A stretch of DNA of 64,000 bases from contig CAJYJH010000094.1 of NCBI GenBank assembly GCA_913775265.1, positions 20,243-84,242 on the forward strand, written 5' to 3'. Positions 37,001-45,713 of this stretch are shown here, one piece after another. The position numbers and the translations under genes were made by a program. Numbering within the stretch: the stretch's first letter is position 1; each line of letters begins with the position of its first letter. The notes under the pieces were generated by a model. It saw only the letters and a program-made list of their open reading frames with translations, had not been told where the DNA came from and did not search any database. The stretch is from an uncultured Mucilaginibacter sp. Lineage in GTDB: Bacteria; Bacteroidota; Bacteroidia; Sphingobacteriales; Sphingobacteriaceae.

Positions 37001-37252
37001 GCAATCGAATTTAGCGGTACACCGAAAGATGAGTGGGCAATGGGTGATGCAGGGAAGGGATACGTTGTGTATAGTGAAAGCGGTAAGGTGTCTGCACTTG
37101 ATGTTCCGGCCAACACTAATTATCAATTAACCTGGATCGATCCTAAAACAGGTAACACATTGTCTGGTGTAAAAAAAATAAAGGGTAACCAGATCAGTAA
37201 TTTACAAAGCCCTGCCAATGGAGCAGTGGTGCTTTGGTTAAAACGTATCTAA
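34097..37252 (+). CDS. Large exported protein: right-handed beta-helix plus DUF6298-like C-terminal domain
   Basis: 1051 residues with a signal ending near APAWSQ. Residues about 80-540 look like a pectin-lyase-type beta helix: RIQAALDYVSKLP, GAVLLNKGTYQVDG, GVVLRGSGMGTDGTVLLGAG, then rungs such as IENIGIENLRLSSAF, AWVRQVTFEHFAGSAVFV, NRVTVQDCKSLAP. Residues about 610-1050 form a second module matching what I recall as DUF6298: PWWNGSVDPVYLKK, WVPGRTGTGLTDDLNDVI, HIVGFEQNYALWYERRRDDH, LVLINQNYFQHNIIEAGAHY, FIGAEFTGPLHFVQFW. Acidic and aromatic conservation suggests a (beta/alpha)8-like catalytic domain, but no activity is known to me. It is 6 bp before GH140, so a role on RG-II or apiose-containing pectin is plausible. 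Confidence 0.65.
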   Translation: MSGKYRHTVRFLVGCMLGCMIHAPAWSQNKPKEAKPQPPVAADKSGKLVYSVDAKGDRIPDYSYCGYKASEQPIPLVPVKVTVPVRSGDATLRIQAALDYVSKLPLDKNGFRGAVLLNKGTYQVDGALHIKASGVVLRGSGMGTDGTVLLGAGTDRETLIRIFGQDDRQMADAVKINDAYVPVNAMSFHVAGGRFKVGDNVQIRRPSTKEWIKFLKTDHFGGGITTLGWKAGERDIIWDRKITAISGNTVTIDAPITTALDTAFGGGLISSYTWTGRIENIGIENLRLSSAFNSANPKDEAHRWMAITLEDVRDAWVRQVTFEHFAGSAVFVTETSNRVTVQDCKSLAPVSEIGGYRRNTFLTMGGQTLFQRLYAERGYHDFAVGYCAPGPNAFVQCQNWQSYSFSGPIDSWASGVLYDVMNIDGQALSFMNRGQDGQGAGWNTANSLFWNCSAARVDCYQPPGAQNWAFGTWAQFAGDGYWAESNNTISPRSFYYAQLKDRLGRDVDAQADILKVETEASSSPSVKVATELTANSVNPAVTINDWISQVPQRNPIAVSTNGAKTIDQIGYKQPLAPAMAGAMKVQNGWLIRGNAVLSGMRQDSPWWNGSVDPVYLKKTAKPAVTRWVPGRTGTGLTDDLNDVINWMQKDHIVGFEQNYALWYERRRDDHERIRRMDGDVWAPFYELPFARSGQDVAWDGLSRYDLTTYNTWYWHRLKQFADLADQKGLVLINQNYFQHNIIEAGAHYADFPWRPVNNINNTGFPEPVPFAGDKRVFMSEQFYDVNHPVRRKLHQAFIRQNLDNFADNNSVIQFIGAEFTGPLHFVQFWVETIQQWEKEKGKKELIGLSTTKDVQDAILADPARAAAIDVIDIRYWHYQADGKAYAPQGGLNLAPRQHARLLKPKATSFEQVYRAVHEYRQKYPEKAVIYSGDNFDKFGWAAFMAGGSLPNLPAGVSSQLLADASSMKAIEFSGTPKDEWAMGDAGKGYVVYSESGKVSALDVPANTNYQLTWIDPKTGNTLSGVKKIKGNQISNLQSPANGAVVLWLKRI

Positions 37253-37258
37253 GTTTTT

Positions 37259-38659
37259 ATGACGACAAAGAAAATCATCGGGATAGTATTGCTGGCAATC
37301 ATTGGTTTTGGCTTCGTGAAACCGGAACCTGCAGCTTTACCCGAAATTAAAGTGTCGCCCAACAAGCGGTATTTTACGGTAAACAATAACCAACCATTTT
37401 TTTGGTTGGGCGATACCGGTTGGTTGCTGTTTTCTAAACTGAAACGCGACGAAGCGGAAAAATACTTGGAGACCCGCCGTCAGCAAGGATTTAATGTAAT
37501 ACAGGTGATGGTGATTCATGACATCAAAGAAGTAAACGCTTATGGCGATTCGGCTTTGGTATCCAGCAACCTTGCTAAACCCAAAGTAACCACCGGCAAC
37601 AATCCGGAAAATGCTGCGGAATACGATTATTGGGATCATATTGACTGGATAGCAGATCGCGCTGCTGCAAAAGGCATTTATATGGCTTTAGTTCCGGTTT
37701 GGGGTTCGGTGGTAAAAGCGAAAGCAAGCCACATCAATGCCGAAAATGCCAAGGTGTATGCCAACTTTTTAGCCGAGCGTTATAAAAACAGGAGTAACAT
37801 TATTTGGATGAACGGTGGCGATATTTCGGGAAGCGAGTGCACAGACGTTTGGAACGCTATCGGCGCAACGCTACGTCAACAAAACCCGGAAAAACTCATC
37901 ACTTATCATCCCCGCGGCCGCACACAGTCATCTACATGGTTCCATAACGAAAACTGGTTAGATTTTAATTGTTTCCAGTCAGGTCACCGCACATACGCAC
38001 AGGATACTTCTAAAAAGGACTTAAAATACGGCGAGGATAACTGGAAATATGTGAATGTTGATTATAATAAAACACCAGTTAAACCAACTCTGGATGCTGA
38101 GCCATCTTACGAAAAAATACCTTACGGCTTACATGATGTGACGCTTCCGCGCTGGAAGGCTGCTGACGTTAGACGCTATGGTTACTGGTCGGTATTTGCA
38201 GGTGCTTGCGGTTATACTTATGGTAACAATGATGTAATGCAAATGCATAAGCCAAGTGATAAGATGAGCGCTTACGGCTCTAAGGAATATTGGTACCAGT
38301 CTATTAATGATCCGGGAGCCAAACAAATGGTGTATTTAAAGCAATTGATGCTTTCGCGCCCGTACTTTGAACGCGTACCCGACCAGTCTTTAGTAGCTGG
38401 CAAACAAGGTACCCGTTACAATTACTTACTGGCCACCCGCGGCGATAAGTACGCCTTTATTTACACTTACACCGGTAAAAACTTTGCGGTTAACACGGCC
38501 AAATTATCTGGCAGCAAGGTCAAAGCGTCGTGGTTCAACCCGCGTAACGGGCAGATTACAGGCGGCACGATAATGGCCAAATCCAAAACATTAAACTTTA
38601 ATCCACCAGGCAACCCGGCTAACGGTAATGATTGGGTGTTGATACTGGACTCGATATAG
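37259..38659 (+). CDS. GH140 apiosidase-type hydrolase (DUF4038 plus C-terminal beta domain)
   Basis: 466 residues with a short signal (MTTKKIIGIVLLAIIGFGFVK). The apiosidase-like catalytic TIM barrel has VSPNKRYFTVNNNQPFFWLGDTGW at its start (as separate blocks), RRQQGFNVIQVMV, WDHIDWIADRAAAKGI, IIWMNGGDISGS with Asp188 and LDAEPSYE with Glu281. These agree in position with the Asp/Glu pair I recall for the Bacteroides GH140 enzyme BT1012. A collagen-binding-like beta domain (about 370-466) closes the protein. GH140 cuts the D-apiose to galacturonan linkage that ties RG-II side chains to the backbone. This is the single strongest marker that the locus targets RG-II. Confidence 0.88.
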   Translation: MTTKKIIGIVLLAIIGFGFVKPEPAALPEIKVSPNKRYFTVNNNQPFFWLGDTGWLLFSKLKRDEAEKYLETRRQQGFNVIQVMVIHDIKEVNAYGDSALVSSNLAKPKVTTGNNPENAAEYDYWDHIDWIADRAAAKGIYMALVPVWGSVVKAKASHINAENAKVYANFLAERYKNRSNIIWMNGGDISGSECTDVWNAIGATLRQQNPEKLITYHPRGRTQSSTWFHNENWLDFNCFQSGHRTYAQDTSKKDLKYGEDNWKYVNVDYNKTPVKPTLDAEPSYEKIPYGLHDVTLPRWKAADVRRYGYWSVFAGACGYTYGNNDVMQMHKPSDKMSAYGSKEYWYQSINDPGAKQMVYLKQLMLSRPYFERVPDQSLVAGKQGTRYNYLLATRGDKYAFIYTYTGKNFAVNTAKLSGSKVKASWFNPRNGQITGGTIMAKSKTLNFNPPGNPANGNDWVLILDSI

Positions 38660-38661
38660 TG

Positions 38662-39600
38662 ATGATGAAACAAAGGAGAGTCATATTAAGTGGTTTGCTC
38701 GGACTGGCGATGTTCATTACGTCATGTGCCTCCCGTAAAAGCATCTACATGTTTACATCGTTCAACGAACCGGCATCAGCAGGTCTGCGCCTGTTGTATA
38801 GTAAAGATGCGTACCATTGGACCGATTTGAACCACGTGTTTTTAAAACCCGAAGCCGGTACCGCTAACATTATGCGCGATCCATCATTGGTGCAAGGTCC
38901 GGATGGCACTTATCATTTGGTTTGGACCACAGGTTGGAAAGGCGACCAGGGATTTGGTTACGCCAGCTCTAAAGATTTGGTGCATTGGTCGGCACAGCAG
39001 CACATTAATATTATGGCCGGCGAGCCAACTACCGTTAATGTGTGGGCTCCTGAGCTGTTTTATGATGATGAGGCTAAACAATTTATCATTGTTTGGGCAT
39101 CAACTATTCCATACCGTTTCCCGAAGGGACAGGAGGATGAAGATAACAATCATCGTTTGTATTACACCACCACCACAGATTTTAAAACATTCAGCCCGGC
39201 CAAGTTATTTCTCGATCCGCAGTTTAGTGTGATTGATGCGCAGATTTTGAAAAGAGGACACCAGGATTACGTGCTGGTGATGAAGGATAATACCCGGCCT
39301 AACCGTAATATTTTAGTCGCGTTTGCCATTAGTCCGTTAGGTCCTTACAAAGACTACAGCAAGCGTTTTACCGAAATGTATTCAGAAGGACCTAACGCAA
39401 CCAAAGCTGGCAACGACTGGCTCATTTATTACGATTCGTACCGCTTAAAGCGTTACGGCGCCATGCGCACCACCGACTTTAAGACGTTCGCCGATGTATC
39501 AAACCAGGTAAGTGTGCCTGAGGGTCATAAACACGGAACTATATTTAAAGTAACGCCCAAAGCGTTAAAATATATCCAAAAAGAAATAGGGCAACAATAA
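38662..39600 (+). CDS. GH43-like five-bladed beta-propeller lipoprotein (arabinofuranosidase type)
   Basis: The ORF opens upstream inside GH140; the tandem ATGs at 38662/38665, 2-5 bp after the GH140 stop, start a lipoprotein signal (MMKQRRVILSGLLGLAMFITSC) and are chosen. About 313 residues remain. The acidic triad expected of GH43 is visible, numbered from 38662: Asp73 in MRDPSLVQGPDG (base), Asp192 in SVIDAQIL (pKa modulator) and Glu242 in MYSEGPNATK (acid). Blade motifs include YHLVWTTGWKG, VNVWAPELFYDD and FIIVWAST. Probably removes L-arabinofuranose or a related pentose from a side chain at the membrane surface. A GH137-type assignment is a less likely alternative. Confidence 0.8.
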   Translation: MMKQRRVILSGLLGLAMFITSCASRKSIYMFTSFNEPASAGLRLLYSKDAYHWTDLNHVFLKPEAGTANIMRDPSLVQGPDGTYHLVWTTGWKGDQGFGYASSKDLVHWSAQQHINIMAGEPTTVNVWAPELFYDDEAKQFIIVWASTIPYRFPKGQEDEDNNHRLYYTTTTDFKTFSPAKLFLDPQFSVIDAQILKRGHQDYVLVMKDNTRPNRNILVAFAISPLGPYKDYSKRFTEMYSEGPNATKAGNDWLIYYDSYRLKRYGAMRTTDFKTFADVSNQVSVPEGHKHGTIFKVTPKALKYIQKEIGQQ

Positions 39601-39620
39601 GCTTGCCTGCACTGCTATCT

Positions 39621-41474
39621 ATGAAGCTAACTGATAAAAAACATATTTTACCTTTTGTTGCTGCGCTGGCCTTATCGGCTTCTGTCTGGGCTCAGGATAC
39701 CGTGCGTTACACCGGTAACACCGTGTCTAATGTCGACTATCACCACGGGCAGCTAAGTTCTGTAGTTGGTGTACACAGCAAACAAATATTCCGCGCAAAC
39801 CGCGAGCACCCTGAGCAGGCCGAAGGTTTTGGTTTTACCTACAACCATGCGCCTATGCTGGCTTACTGGAACAATACTTTTTATGTAGAGTACTTGAGCG
39901 ACAAAGTAGGCGAGAGTATACCTCCGGGCCAAACGCTGGTCATTACCTCTAAAGATAATGGAAACACCTGGTCTAAGCCAACGGTGGTTTTCCCGCAGTA
40001 CAAAATTCCTGATGGCACTACTAAGCCGGGTCATGAAGGTGCGGCCAAGGACTTATATTCAGTAATGCATCAGCGTATGGGCTTCTATACGTCTAAATCT
40101 AAACGTTTATTTGTATTAGGTTTTTACGGTATTTGTTTAGATGAGCATGATGACCCAAATGATGGTTTGGGCATAGGCCGTGTCATCAGAGAGGTGCTGC
40201 CTAATGGTAAATACGGCCCTATCTACTTTATTCATTACAATCCTAAGTGGAACGAAAGCAATACATCTTATCCGTTTTATAAAAAGAGTAAAGACAAAGG
40301 CTTTGTGCAGGCTTGCGACGAGCTGATGGCTAACCCACTAATGATGATGCAGTGGGTGGAAGAAACAGATCGCAAAGACCCGTTAATCCCGCTGCATAAA
40401 GATTACAAGGCATTTAATTACTACCATCTGCCTGATGGTCGCGTGGTGGGTTTATGGAAAAATGCCTTAACGTCTATCAGCACCGATAACGGAAAAACCT
40501 GGCCCGCGAATGCCTCGCGTGCTCCTCGCGTGGTAAACAGCAACGCCAAAATATGGGGACAACGTACCTCTGATGGTAAGTATGCATTGGTATATAATCC
40601 TTCTGAGTTCCGTTGGCCGTTGGCTATTTCGGTTAGTGATAACGGTTTAGATTATAAAAACTTATTGTTGGTTAATGGCGAAATATCTACCATGCGTTAC
40701 GGCGGTAATTATAAATCGTACGGTCCGCAGTATGTGCGTGGCATCATCGAGGGCAACGGTACGCCGCCGGATGGCAAGCTATGGGTGACTTATAGCATGA
40801 ACAAAGAAGATATTTGGGTGTCATCTATTCCGGTGCCGGTTGCTGCCAAAGTTAAAGATCAGGCTAACGAAAACTTTGGTCAACTGCCTGAAGGTCATGA
40901 ACTGGATAAATGGAATATCTATAGTCCGCAATGGGCGCCTGTAAGTATTGACAAAGCACCCGACGGTACAAAAGCACTGACATTGAAAGACTGGGACCAG
41001 TTTGATTATGCGAAGGCCGAAAGGGTTGTTCCGGTATCTAAAAAATTAGCTGCGGAGTTTACCGTTGTTCCTGCTCAAAATAACACAGGCTTATTAAGTA
41101 TCGAGTTCCAGGATGAGAAAGGCCAGGCTGCCATCCGTCTTAATTTTGATTCGACCGGTACGTTTACTGCAAAGGCAGGCTACCGTTACAAAGGTTTCAT
41201 GAAATATGAGCCTAATAAGGCTTACGATATTAAACTGAAATTTAATGTAGATACCCGCTTTTATTACCTGAATGTAAACGGAAAAGATTTGTCGCCGTCG
41301 TTGTTTTTTCAACCGGTAAACAGTATCAGCAGGGTAGTGTTCCGCACCGGTGATGTACGTCGTTTCCCGGATGCCGATTCGCCAACCGATCAAAAATACG
41401 ATTTACCTAAAGCAGGCGAACCGGTTAAACAGGCCGCATTTTATATCAAGTCATTTACTACCAAACCATACTAA
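39621..41474 (+). CDS. BNR/Asp-box beta-propeller glycosidase or lyase with C-terminal beta-sandwich
   Basis: An in-frame TTG at 39603 precedes the likely ATG at 39621 (MKLTDKKHILPFVAALALSA, signal ending at VWAQ). About 617 residues. Asp-box repeats TSKDNGNTW and STDNGKTW, and the blocks HAPMLAYWNNTFYVEYLSD, HEGAAKDLYSVMHQRMG and YHLPDGRVVGLWKNA, indicate a six- or seven-bladed sialidase-like propeller. Residues about 440-617 form a LamG/concanavalin-like beta domain (TALTLKDWDQFDYAKAERVV, GLLSIEFQDEKGQAAIRLNF, VVFRTGDVRRFP). The superfamily includes sialidases, GH145-type rhamnosidases and some PL24/25/27 lyases. No assignment is possible by eye. In RG-II, ketosidic acids (Kdo, Dha) or a uronic acid linkage are possible targets. 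Confidence 0.65.
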   Translation: MKLTDKKHILPFVAALALSASVWAQDTVRYTGNTVSNVDYHHGQLSSVVGVHSKQIFRANREHPEQAEGFGFTYNHAPMLAYWNNTFYVEYLSDKVGESIPPGQTLVITSKDNGNTWSKPTVVFPQYKIPDGTTKPGHEGAAKDLYSVMHQRMGFYTSKSKRLFVLGFYGICLDEHDDPNDGLGIGRVIREVLPNGKYGPIYFIHYNPKWNESNTSYPFYKKSKDKGFVQACDELMANPLMMMQWVEETDRKDPLIPLHKDYKAFNYYHLPDGRVVGLWKNALTSISTDNGKTWPANASRAPRVVNSNAKIWGQRTSDGKYALVYNPSEFRWPLAISVSDNGLDYKNLLLVNGEISTMRYGGNYKSYGPQYVRGIIEGNGTPPDGKLWVTYSMNKEDIWVSSIPVPVAAKVKDQANENFGQLPEGHELDKWNIYSPQWAPVSIDKAPDGTKALTLKDWDQFDYAKAERVVPVSKKLAAEFTVVPAQNNTGLLSIEFQDEKGQAAIRLNFDSTGTFTAKAGYRYKGFMKYEPNKAYDIKLKFNVDTRFYYLNVNGKDLSPSLFFQPVNSISRVVFRTGDVRRFPDADSPTDQKYDLPKAGEPVKQAAFYIKSFTTKPY

Positions 41475-42913
41475 TGTTTAACTGCCGGATACCTCATTTA
41501 CTGATTGCTGCTGCGGTTAGCTTAAGCTTATCCGCTAAAAGTGATGCTGCTATTGTTCTGCCTAAAATATTGGGCAACGGCATGGTTTTACAGCGCAATC
41601 AGCCGGTTTCGGTTTGGGGCACGGCCAGTGTTGGCGAAAAGGTGACCGTTAAATTCGGCAAGCAAACAAAAACTACGGTTGCTGATACAGGCGGTAAATG
41701 GAAAGTATTTCTCAACCCGATGCCGGCTTCTGCAAAAGGTGAAAACCTGACCATTAGCGGGACTAATAAAATTGTGCTGAGCGATGTATTAGTGGGAGAG
41801 GTGTGGTTATGTTCTGGCCAGAGTAATATGCAGTACGAGATGCGCAAAAACAGCAAGGTAGCGCGTCCGGACACCAGCACGACCAATTCACCTATTGACG
41901 AATTGGACAGAGCCCACAATCCTAACATCCGCATATTTTTGGTAGACCGTAAAAGGCAAGTTAAACCGGACTCGACACATAGTGGCTGGAGCATTGCGCA
42001 GGATTCTGCTTTGCGTGCTTTCTCGGCCGCAGGCTACTTCTTTGCAAAAAAAATTCAGGCCGAATTAAAAGTACCAGTAGGTATCATCTCGTCTGCCGTA
42101 AGCGGTAGCCGTATTAAGCCCTGGATAGATGAAGCGGCATTTCAGCGCGAGCCTTACTTTAAAAATGTGAAGGTAGATGGCGACCCGGGTAAGTTTTATC
42201 ATCCCATGATTGAAACCGTGGCCCCTTATGCCCTTAAAGGTTTTTTATGGTATCAAGGCGAAAGTAATGTAGGCGAAACTACCAGCTACATCTATAAAAT
42301 GAAAGTGCTTATGGATAGCTGGAGAAAGGCTTGGGGTAATAAAAACCTGCCTTTTTACTACGTACAGCTGGCACCTTACCTCAACTCGCAGGATAAAAAG
42401 TTTACCAACGAAACCCTACCTGAGTTTAGGGAAGCACAAGAGCAATTATTAAAAATGCCGTACACCGGCATGATTGTAACTACCGACCTGAACGACAACG
42501 TAAAAAATATCCATCCTCCTTTTAAATGGGAGATCGGCCGCCGCCTGGCGCTCGTCGCTTTAGCTAAAACCTATGGGATGAAAGTTGAATATTCCGGCCC
42601 GTCATTTAAAGAGATGAAAGTAGAGCGCGATCAGGCTGTAATATCTTTCAATCATACCGGTGGCGGTTTGGTAAGCCATGATGGTAAACCATTAAACTAT
42701 TTTACCATTGCCGGGTCGGATAAAAAGTTTGTGCCCGCTAACGTGATGATCAAAGATAACCAACTGGTGCTGTCGGCACCATCGGTGCAAAAGCCGGTCG
42801 CTGTTCGCTTTGCATGGGACGAAGCCGCTCAACCTAATTTTTATAACGAAGCCGGTTTACCTGCGGTACCGTTCCGTACAGATAACCCTTTAAAATTCAA
42901 TCCGGTTAATTAA
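41474..42913 (+). CDS. Exported SGNH esterase, sialate O-acetylesterase type
   Basis: 479 residues; its ATG overlaps the previous stop (TAATG at 41472-41476), implying translational coupling. Signal peptide MFNCRIPHLLIAAAVSLSLS...KSDA. The first beta domain (ILGNGMVLQRNQPVSVWGTA) is followed by the SGNH core with GEVWLCSGQSNMQ, nucleophile Ser117, then GIISSAVSGSRIKPWI, LKGFLWYQGESNVG (oxyanion Asn/Gly block) and NIHPPFKWEIGRR with the catalytic His. The family de-esterifies O-acetylated sugars. RG-II is acetylated on fucose and aceric acid, so it should clear acetyl groups that block the glycosidases. Confidence 0.92.
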   Translation: MFNCRIPHLLIAAAVSLSLSAKSDAAIVLPKILGNGMVLQRNQPVSVWGTASVGEKVTVKFGKQTKTTVADTGGKWKVFLNPMPASAKGENLTISGTNKIVLSDVLVGEVWLCSGQSNMQYEMRKNSKVARPDTSTTNSPIDELDRAHNPNIRIFLVDRKRQVKPDSTHSGWSIAQDSALRAFSAAGYFFAKKIQAELKVPVGIISSAVSGSRIKPWIDEAAFQREPYFKNVKVDGDPGKFYHPMIETVAPYALKGFLWYQGESNVGETTSYIYKMKVLMDSWRKAWGNKNLPFYYVQLAPYLNSQDKKFTNETLPEFREAQEQLLKMPYTGMIVTTDLNDNVKNIHPPFKWEIGRRLALVALAKTYGMKVEYSGPSFKEMKVERDQAVISFNHTGGGLVSHDGKPLNYFTIAGSDKKFVPANVMIKDNQLVLSAPSVQKPVAVRFAWDEAAQPNFYNEAGLPAVPFRTDNPLKFNPVN

Positions 42914-42917
42914 AAGT

Positions 42918-45713
42918 ATGGGTGTAATTAAAATTACCGGCTTAAAATTACTGACATGGTGCTTGTTGTTAGCAGCGTGCTTAAATAGCTATGCGCAGCA
43001 AACCCAAAAGTTATATTTATCAGGTACTGGTAGCGACCACACCGTTAACTGGCAGTTTTACTGCTCTGCCGGCCGCAATTCCGGTAAATGGACAACCATC
43101 CCTGTACCTTCCAATTGGGAACTGCAGGGTTTTGGCAAATACAATTATGGTTGGGCTAAAGATACCGCCCGAGGTAAAGAAGTAGGGCAATACAAATATA
43201 AATTTAAAGTACCGGCATCATTTAAAGGCAAAACGGTAAAGATCGTGTTTGAAGGCGCCATGACGGACACCGAAGTTAAAATCAACGGTAAACCTGCAGG
43301 AGCTGTACATCAGGGTTCCTACTATGCCTTTAGCTATGACATTACGCCGCTACTTAAGTTTGACGGTACAAATTTACTTGAAGCTACGGTAGCTAAGCAT
43401 TCAGCTAATCAGTCAGTTAATGAAGCGGAGCGCAAAGGTGACTTCTGGATATTTGGCGGTATTTTTCGTCCCGTGTATCTTGAGGCGATGCCTGTTCAAA
43501 ATATTAGCCGGGTAACATTAAATGCCCAGTCCAGCGGCTCATTTAAGGCAAATGTTTGTTTGAAAAACGCGCCTGCTAACAGCAACGTTACTGTACAACT
43601 TTACAATGCTGCAGGGCAGACCGTTAATACGTCAGCAACTGCGTCGGTGACCGATACCATTGCACTGCTGCAAACGAAGGTCACGGCTCCAAAGGTATGG
43701 TCGCCCGAGGAACCGAATTTGTACAAAGCTGTTTTTAACCTCGTTAGCAATGGCAAGGTCATACATACTGTTACCAAGCGTTTTGGCTTTCGCACTATCG
43801 AGGTTAAACAACGTGATGGCGTGTATGTTAACGGCGTTAAAATAAAGTTTAAGGGCATCAACCGCCACTCATTTTGGCCTACTACCGGCCGCGCATTAAG
43901 TAAAACGCGCAGCATTGAGGATGTTAATCTCATAAAAGATTTAAACATGAATGCCGTGCGCATGTCGCACTATCCGCCGGATGACCACTTTTTAGATGCT
44001 TGCGATTCACTGGGGCTGTTCGTATTGGATGAGCTGGCCGGCTGGCATGGCCACTACGACACACCTACCGGCACCAAATTACTGAAAGCTATGATGGAAC
44101 ACGATGAAAATCATCCGTCGGTTGTGTTTTGGGTAAATGGTAACGAAGGCGGTCACAATTACGAGCTGGATCCGCTGTTTCGTAAGTGGGATGTGCAGCA
44201 ACGCCCGGTGATACATGCATGGGAAGATTTTGGAGGTTTTGATACCCAACATTACCGCGATTTTAATTATGGCATAGGCAATTATGACAATGGCCACAGC
44301 ATTGTGATGCCTACCGAATTTTTACACGGCATGTACGATGGCGGACACGGTGCTGGTTTACAGGATTATTGGGAAGCCATGTGGAACAATCCATTATCGG
44401 CAGGCGGTTTTTTATGGGACTTTGCTGATCAGGGCGTAGTGCGTACCGACAAAAACGGATTTATAGATACCGACAAAGATCATGGTCCCGATGGCATTGT
44501 TGGTCCGTTCCACGAAAAGGAAGGCAGCTTTTTTACGGTTAAAGAAATCTGGTCGCCCGTACGTTTCGAACGCCGGGAAATAGCCTCAGGCTTCGACGGT
44601 ATTTTTCATCTCGAAAATCGTTATACCTTTACCAACATTAACCAGTGCGCTTTCAGTGGTAAACTGGTTCGCGTGGCAGATACTTATGGCAAGGCTAAGG
44701 AGGCGGAAGTTAAGTTTGACATTGCATCACCCAACATCAGACCGTTTGAGAAAGGCGATTTAAAAGTAAATCTGCCATCCGATTATAAAAGCTACGACTT
44801 TCTATACATCACAGTAACCGACCGTTACAAAAGAGAATTGTTTACCTGGAGCTGGCCGATTACCAAGCCGGAACGCACAGCCCGCAAATTGGTGGTTAAA
44901 GACGCTAAGAACGAAGTGAAGCTTACCGAAGCCGACTCCTCGTATCAGGTAGCCGTTAATGGCATTAAAGTTTTGTTCAACAAGTCGACCGGTATATTAA
45001 GCCGTGTTGAGAATGCTAAGGGTGTTATCCCGTTTAATAACGGCCCGATTTTGCAGGAGGGAGTGACGAATTTTAAAGGTTTTAGTCGGAAGATGGACGG
45101 CAAAAACCTGGTGATCGAATCAACCTACGACAGGAAGAATAGCTTTAATACCTTACAATGGACCATATACCCGTCGGGTTGGATCAAAATGAAGGTGCGC
45201 TATTTTCCAGGCGACTACTTCACGAATTTTGTAGGTGTTAATTTTTCATTCCCCGAAAAGCAGATCAAATCTGTGGAATATATGGGCAGCGGTCCGTACC
45301 GGGTCTGGAAAAACCGCATGAAGGGAACCCGTTTAGGCGTTTGGAAAAAAGATTACAATAACACCGAAACGGGCGAAAGCTGGGTATACCCCGAGTTTAA
45401 AGGTTATCACAGCAACTTGTACTGGTGTAAATTTTATACCACCGGCCAGCCCTTCACCGTAGTGGCCGAAGATGAAGATACCTTTTTACGCTTGTTCTCT
45501 CCGGCTCCGCATGACGACCAATGGCATAACTACGTGATCAAGTTTCCATCCGGTGATATTTCGTTTATGCAGGGCATCAGCGCTATCGGCAACAAAACTT
45601 TGGGTGCTGAAGATACCGGGCCAATGGGTATGAAAAACATCTATTACGATTACGAGAAAGAGCCCATGCGTGCCAAAGAACTGAATTTATACTTTGATTT
45701 TTCGGGAAGATAA
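42918..45713 (+). CDS. GH2 beta-galactosidase-type hydrolase
   Basis: 931 residues, signal ending near NSYAQQ. Domains: jelly roll with IPVPSNWELQGFGKYNYGW and FEGAMTDTEVKINGKPAG, immunoglobulin-like domain, TIM barrel with FKGINRHSFWPTTGRALSK, acid/base Glu410 in FWVNGNEGG and nucleophile Glu467 in VMPTEFLHGMYDGGHG; the C-terminus has a small-chain-like domain (VEYMGSGPYRVWKNRMKG). The catalytic pair is intact. It starts 4 bp after the esterase and overlaps the next gene by one base (TAATG), so it is translationally coupled. Likely beta-galactosidase or beta-glucuronidase activity on a side chain; specificity is unknown. Confidence 0.9.
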   Translation: MGVIKITGLKLLTWCLLLAACLNSYAQQTQKLYLSGTGSDHTVNWQFYCSAGRNSGKWTTIPVPSNWELQGFGKYNYGWAKDTARGKEVGQYKYKFKVPASFKGKTVKIVFEGAMTDTEVKINGKPAGAVHQGSYYAFSYDITPLLKFDGTNLLEATVAKHSANQSVNEAERKGDFWIFGGIFRPVYLEAMPVQNISRVTLNAQSSGSFKANVCLKNAPANSNVTVQLYNAAGQTVNTSATASVTDTIALLQTKVTAPKVWSPEEPNLYKAVFNLVSNGKVIHTVTKRFGFRTIEVKQRDGVYVNGVKIKFKGINRHSFWPTTGRALSKTRSIEDVNLIKDLNMNAVRMSHYPPDDHFLDACDSLGLFVLDELAGWHGHYDTPTGTKLLKAMMEHDENHPSVVFWVNGNEGGHNYELDPLFRKWDVQQRPVIHAWEDFGGFDTQHYRDFNYGIGNYDNGHSIVMPTEFLHGMYDGGHGAGLQDYWEAMWNNPLSAGGFLWDFADQGVVRTDKNGFIDTDKDHGPDGIVGPFHEKEGSFFTVKEIWSPVRFERREIASGFDGIFHLENRYTFTNINQCAFSGKLVRVADTYGKAKEAEVKFDIASPNIRPFEKGDLKVNLPSDYKSYDFLYITVTDRYKRELFTWSWPITKPERTARKLVVKDAKNEVKLTEADSSYQVAVNGIKVLFNKSTGILSRVENAKGVIPFNNGPILQEGVTNFKGFSRKMDGKNLVIESTYDRKNSFNTLQWTIYPSGWIKMKVRYFPGDYFTNFVGVNFSFPEKQIKSVEYMGSGPYRVWKNRMKGTRLGVWKKDYNNTETGESWVYPEFKGYHSNLYWCKFYTTGQPFTVVAEDEDTFLRLFSPAPHDDQWHNYVIKFPSGDISFMQGISAIGNKTLGAEDTGPMGMKNIYYDYEKEPMRAKELNLYFDFSGR

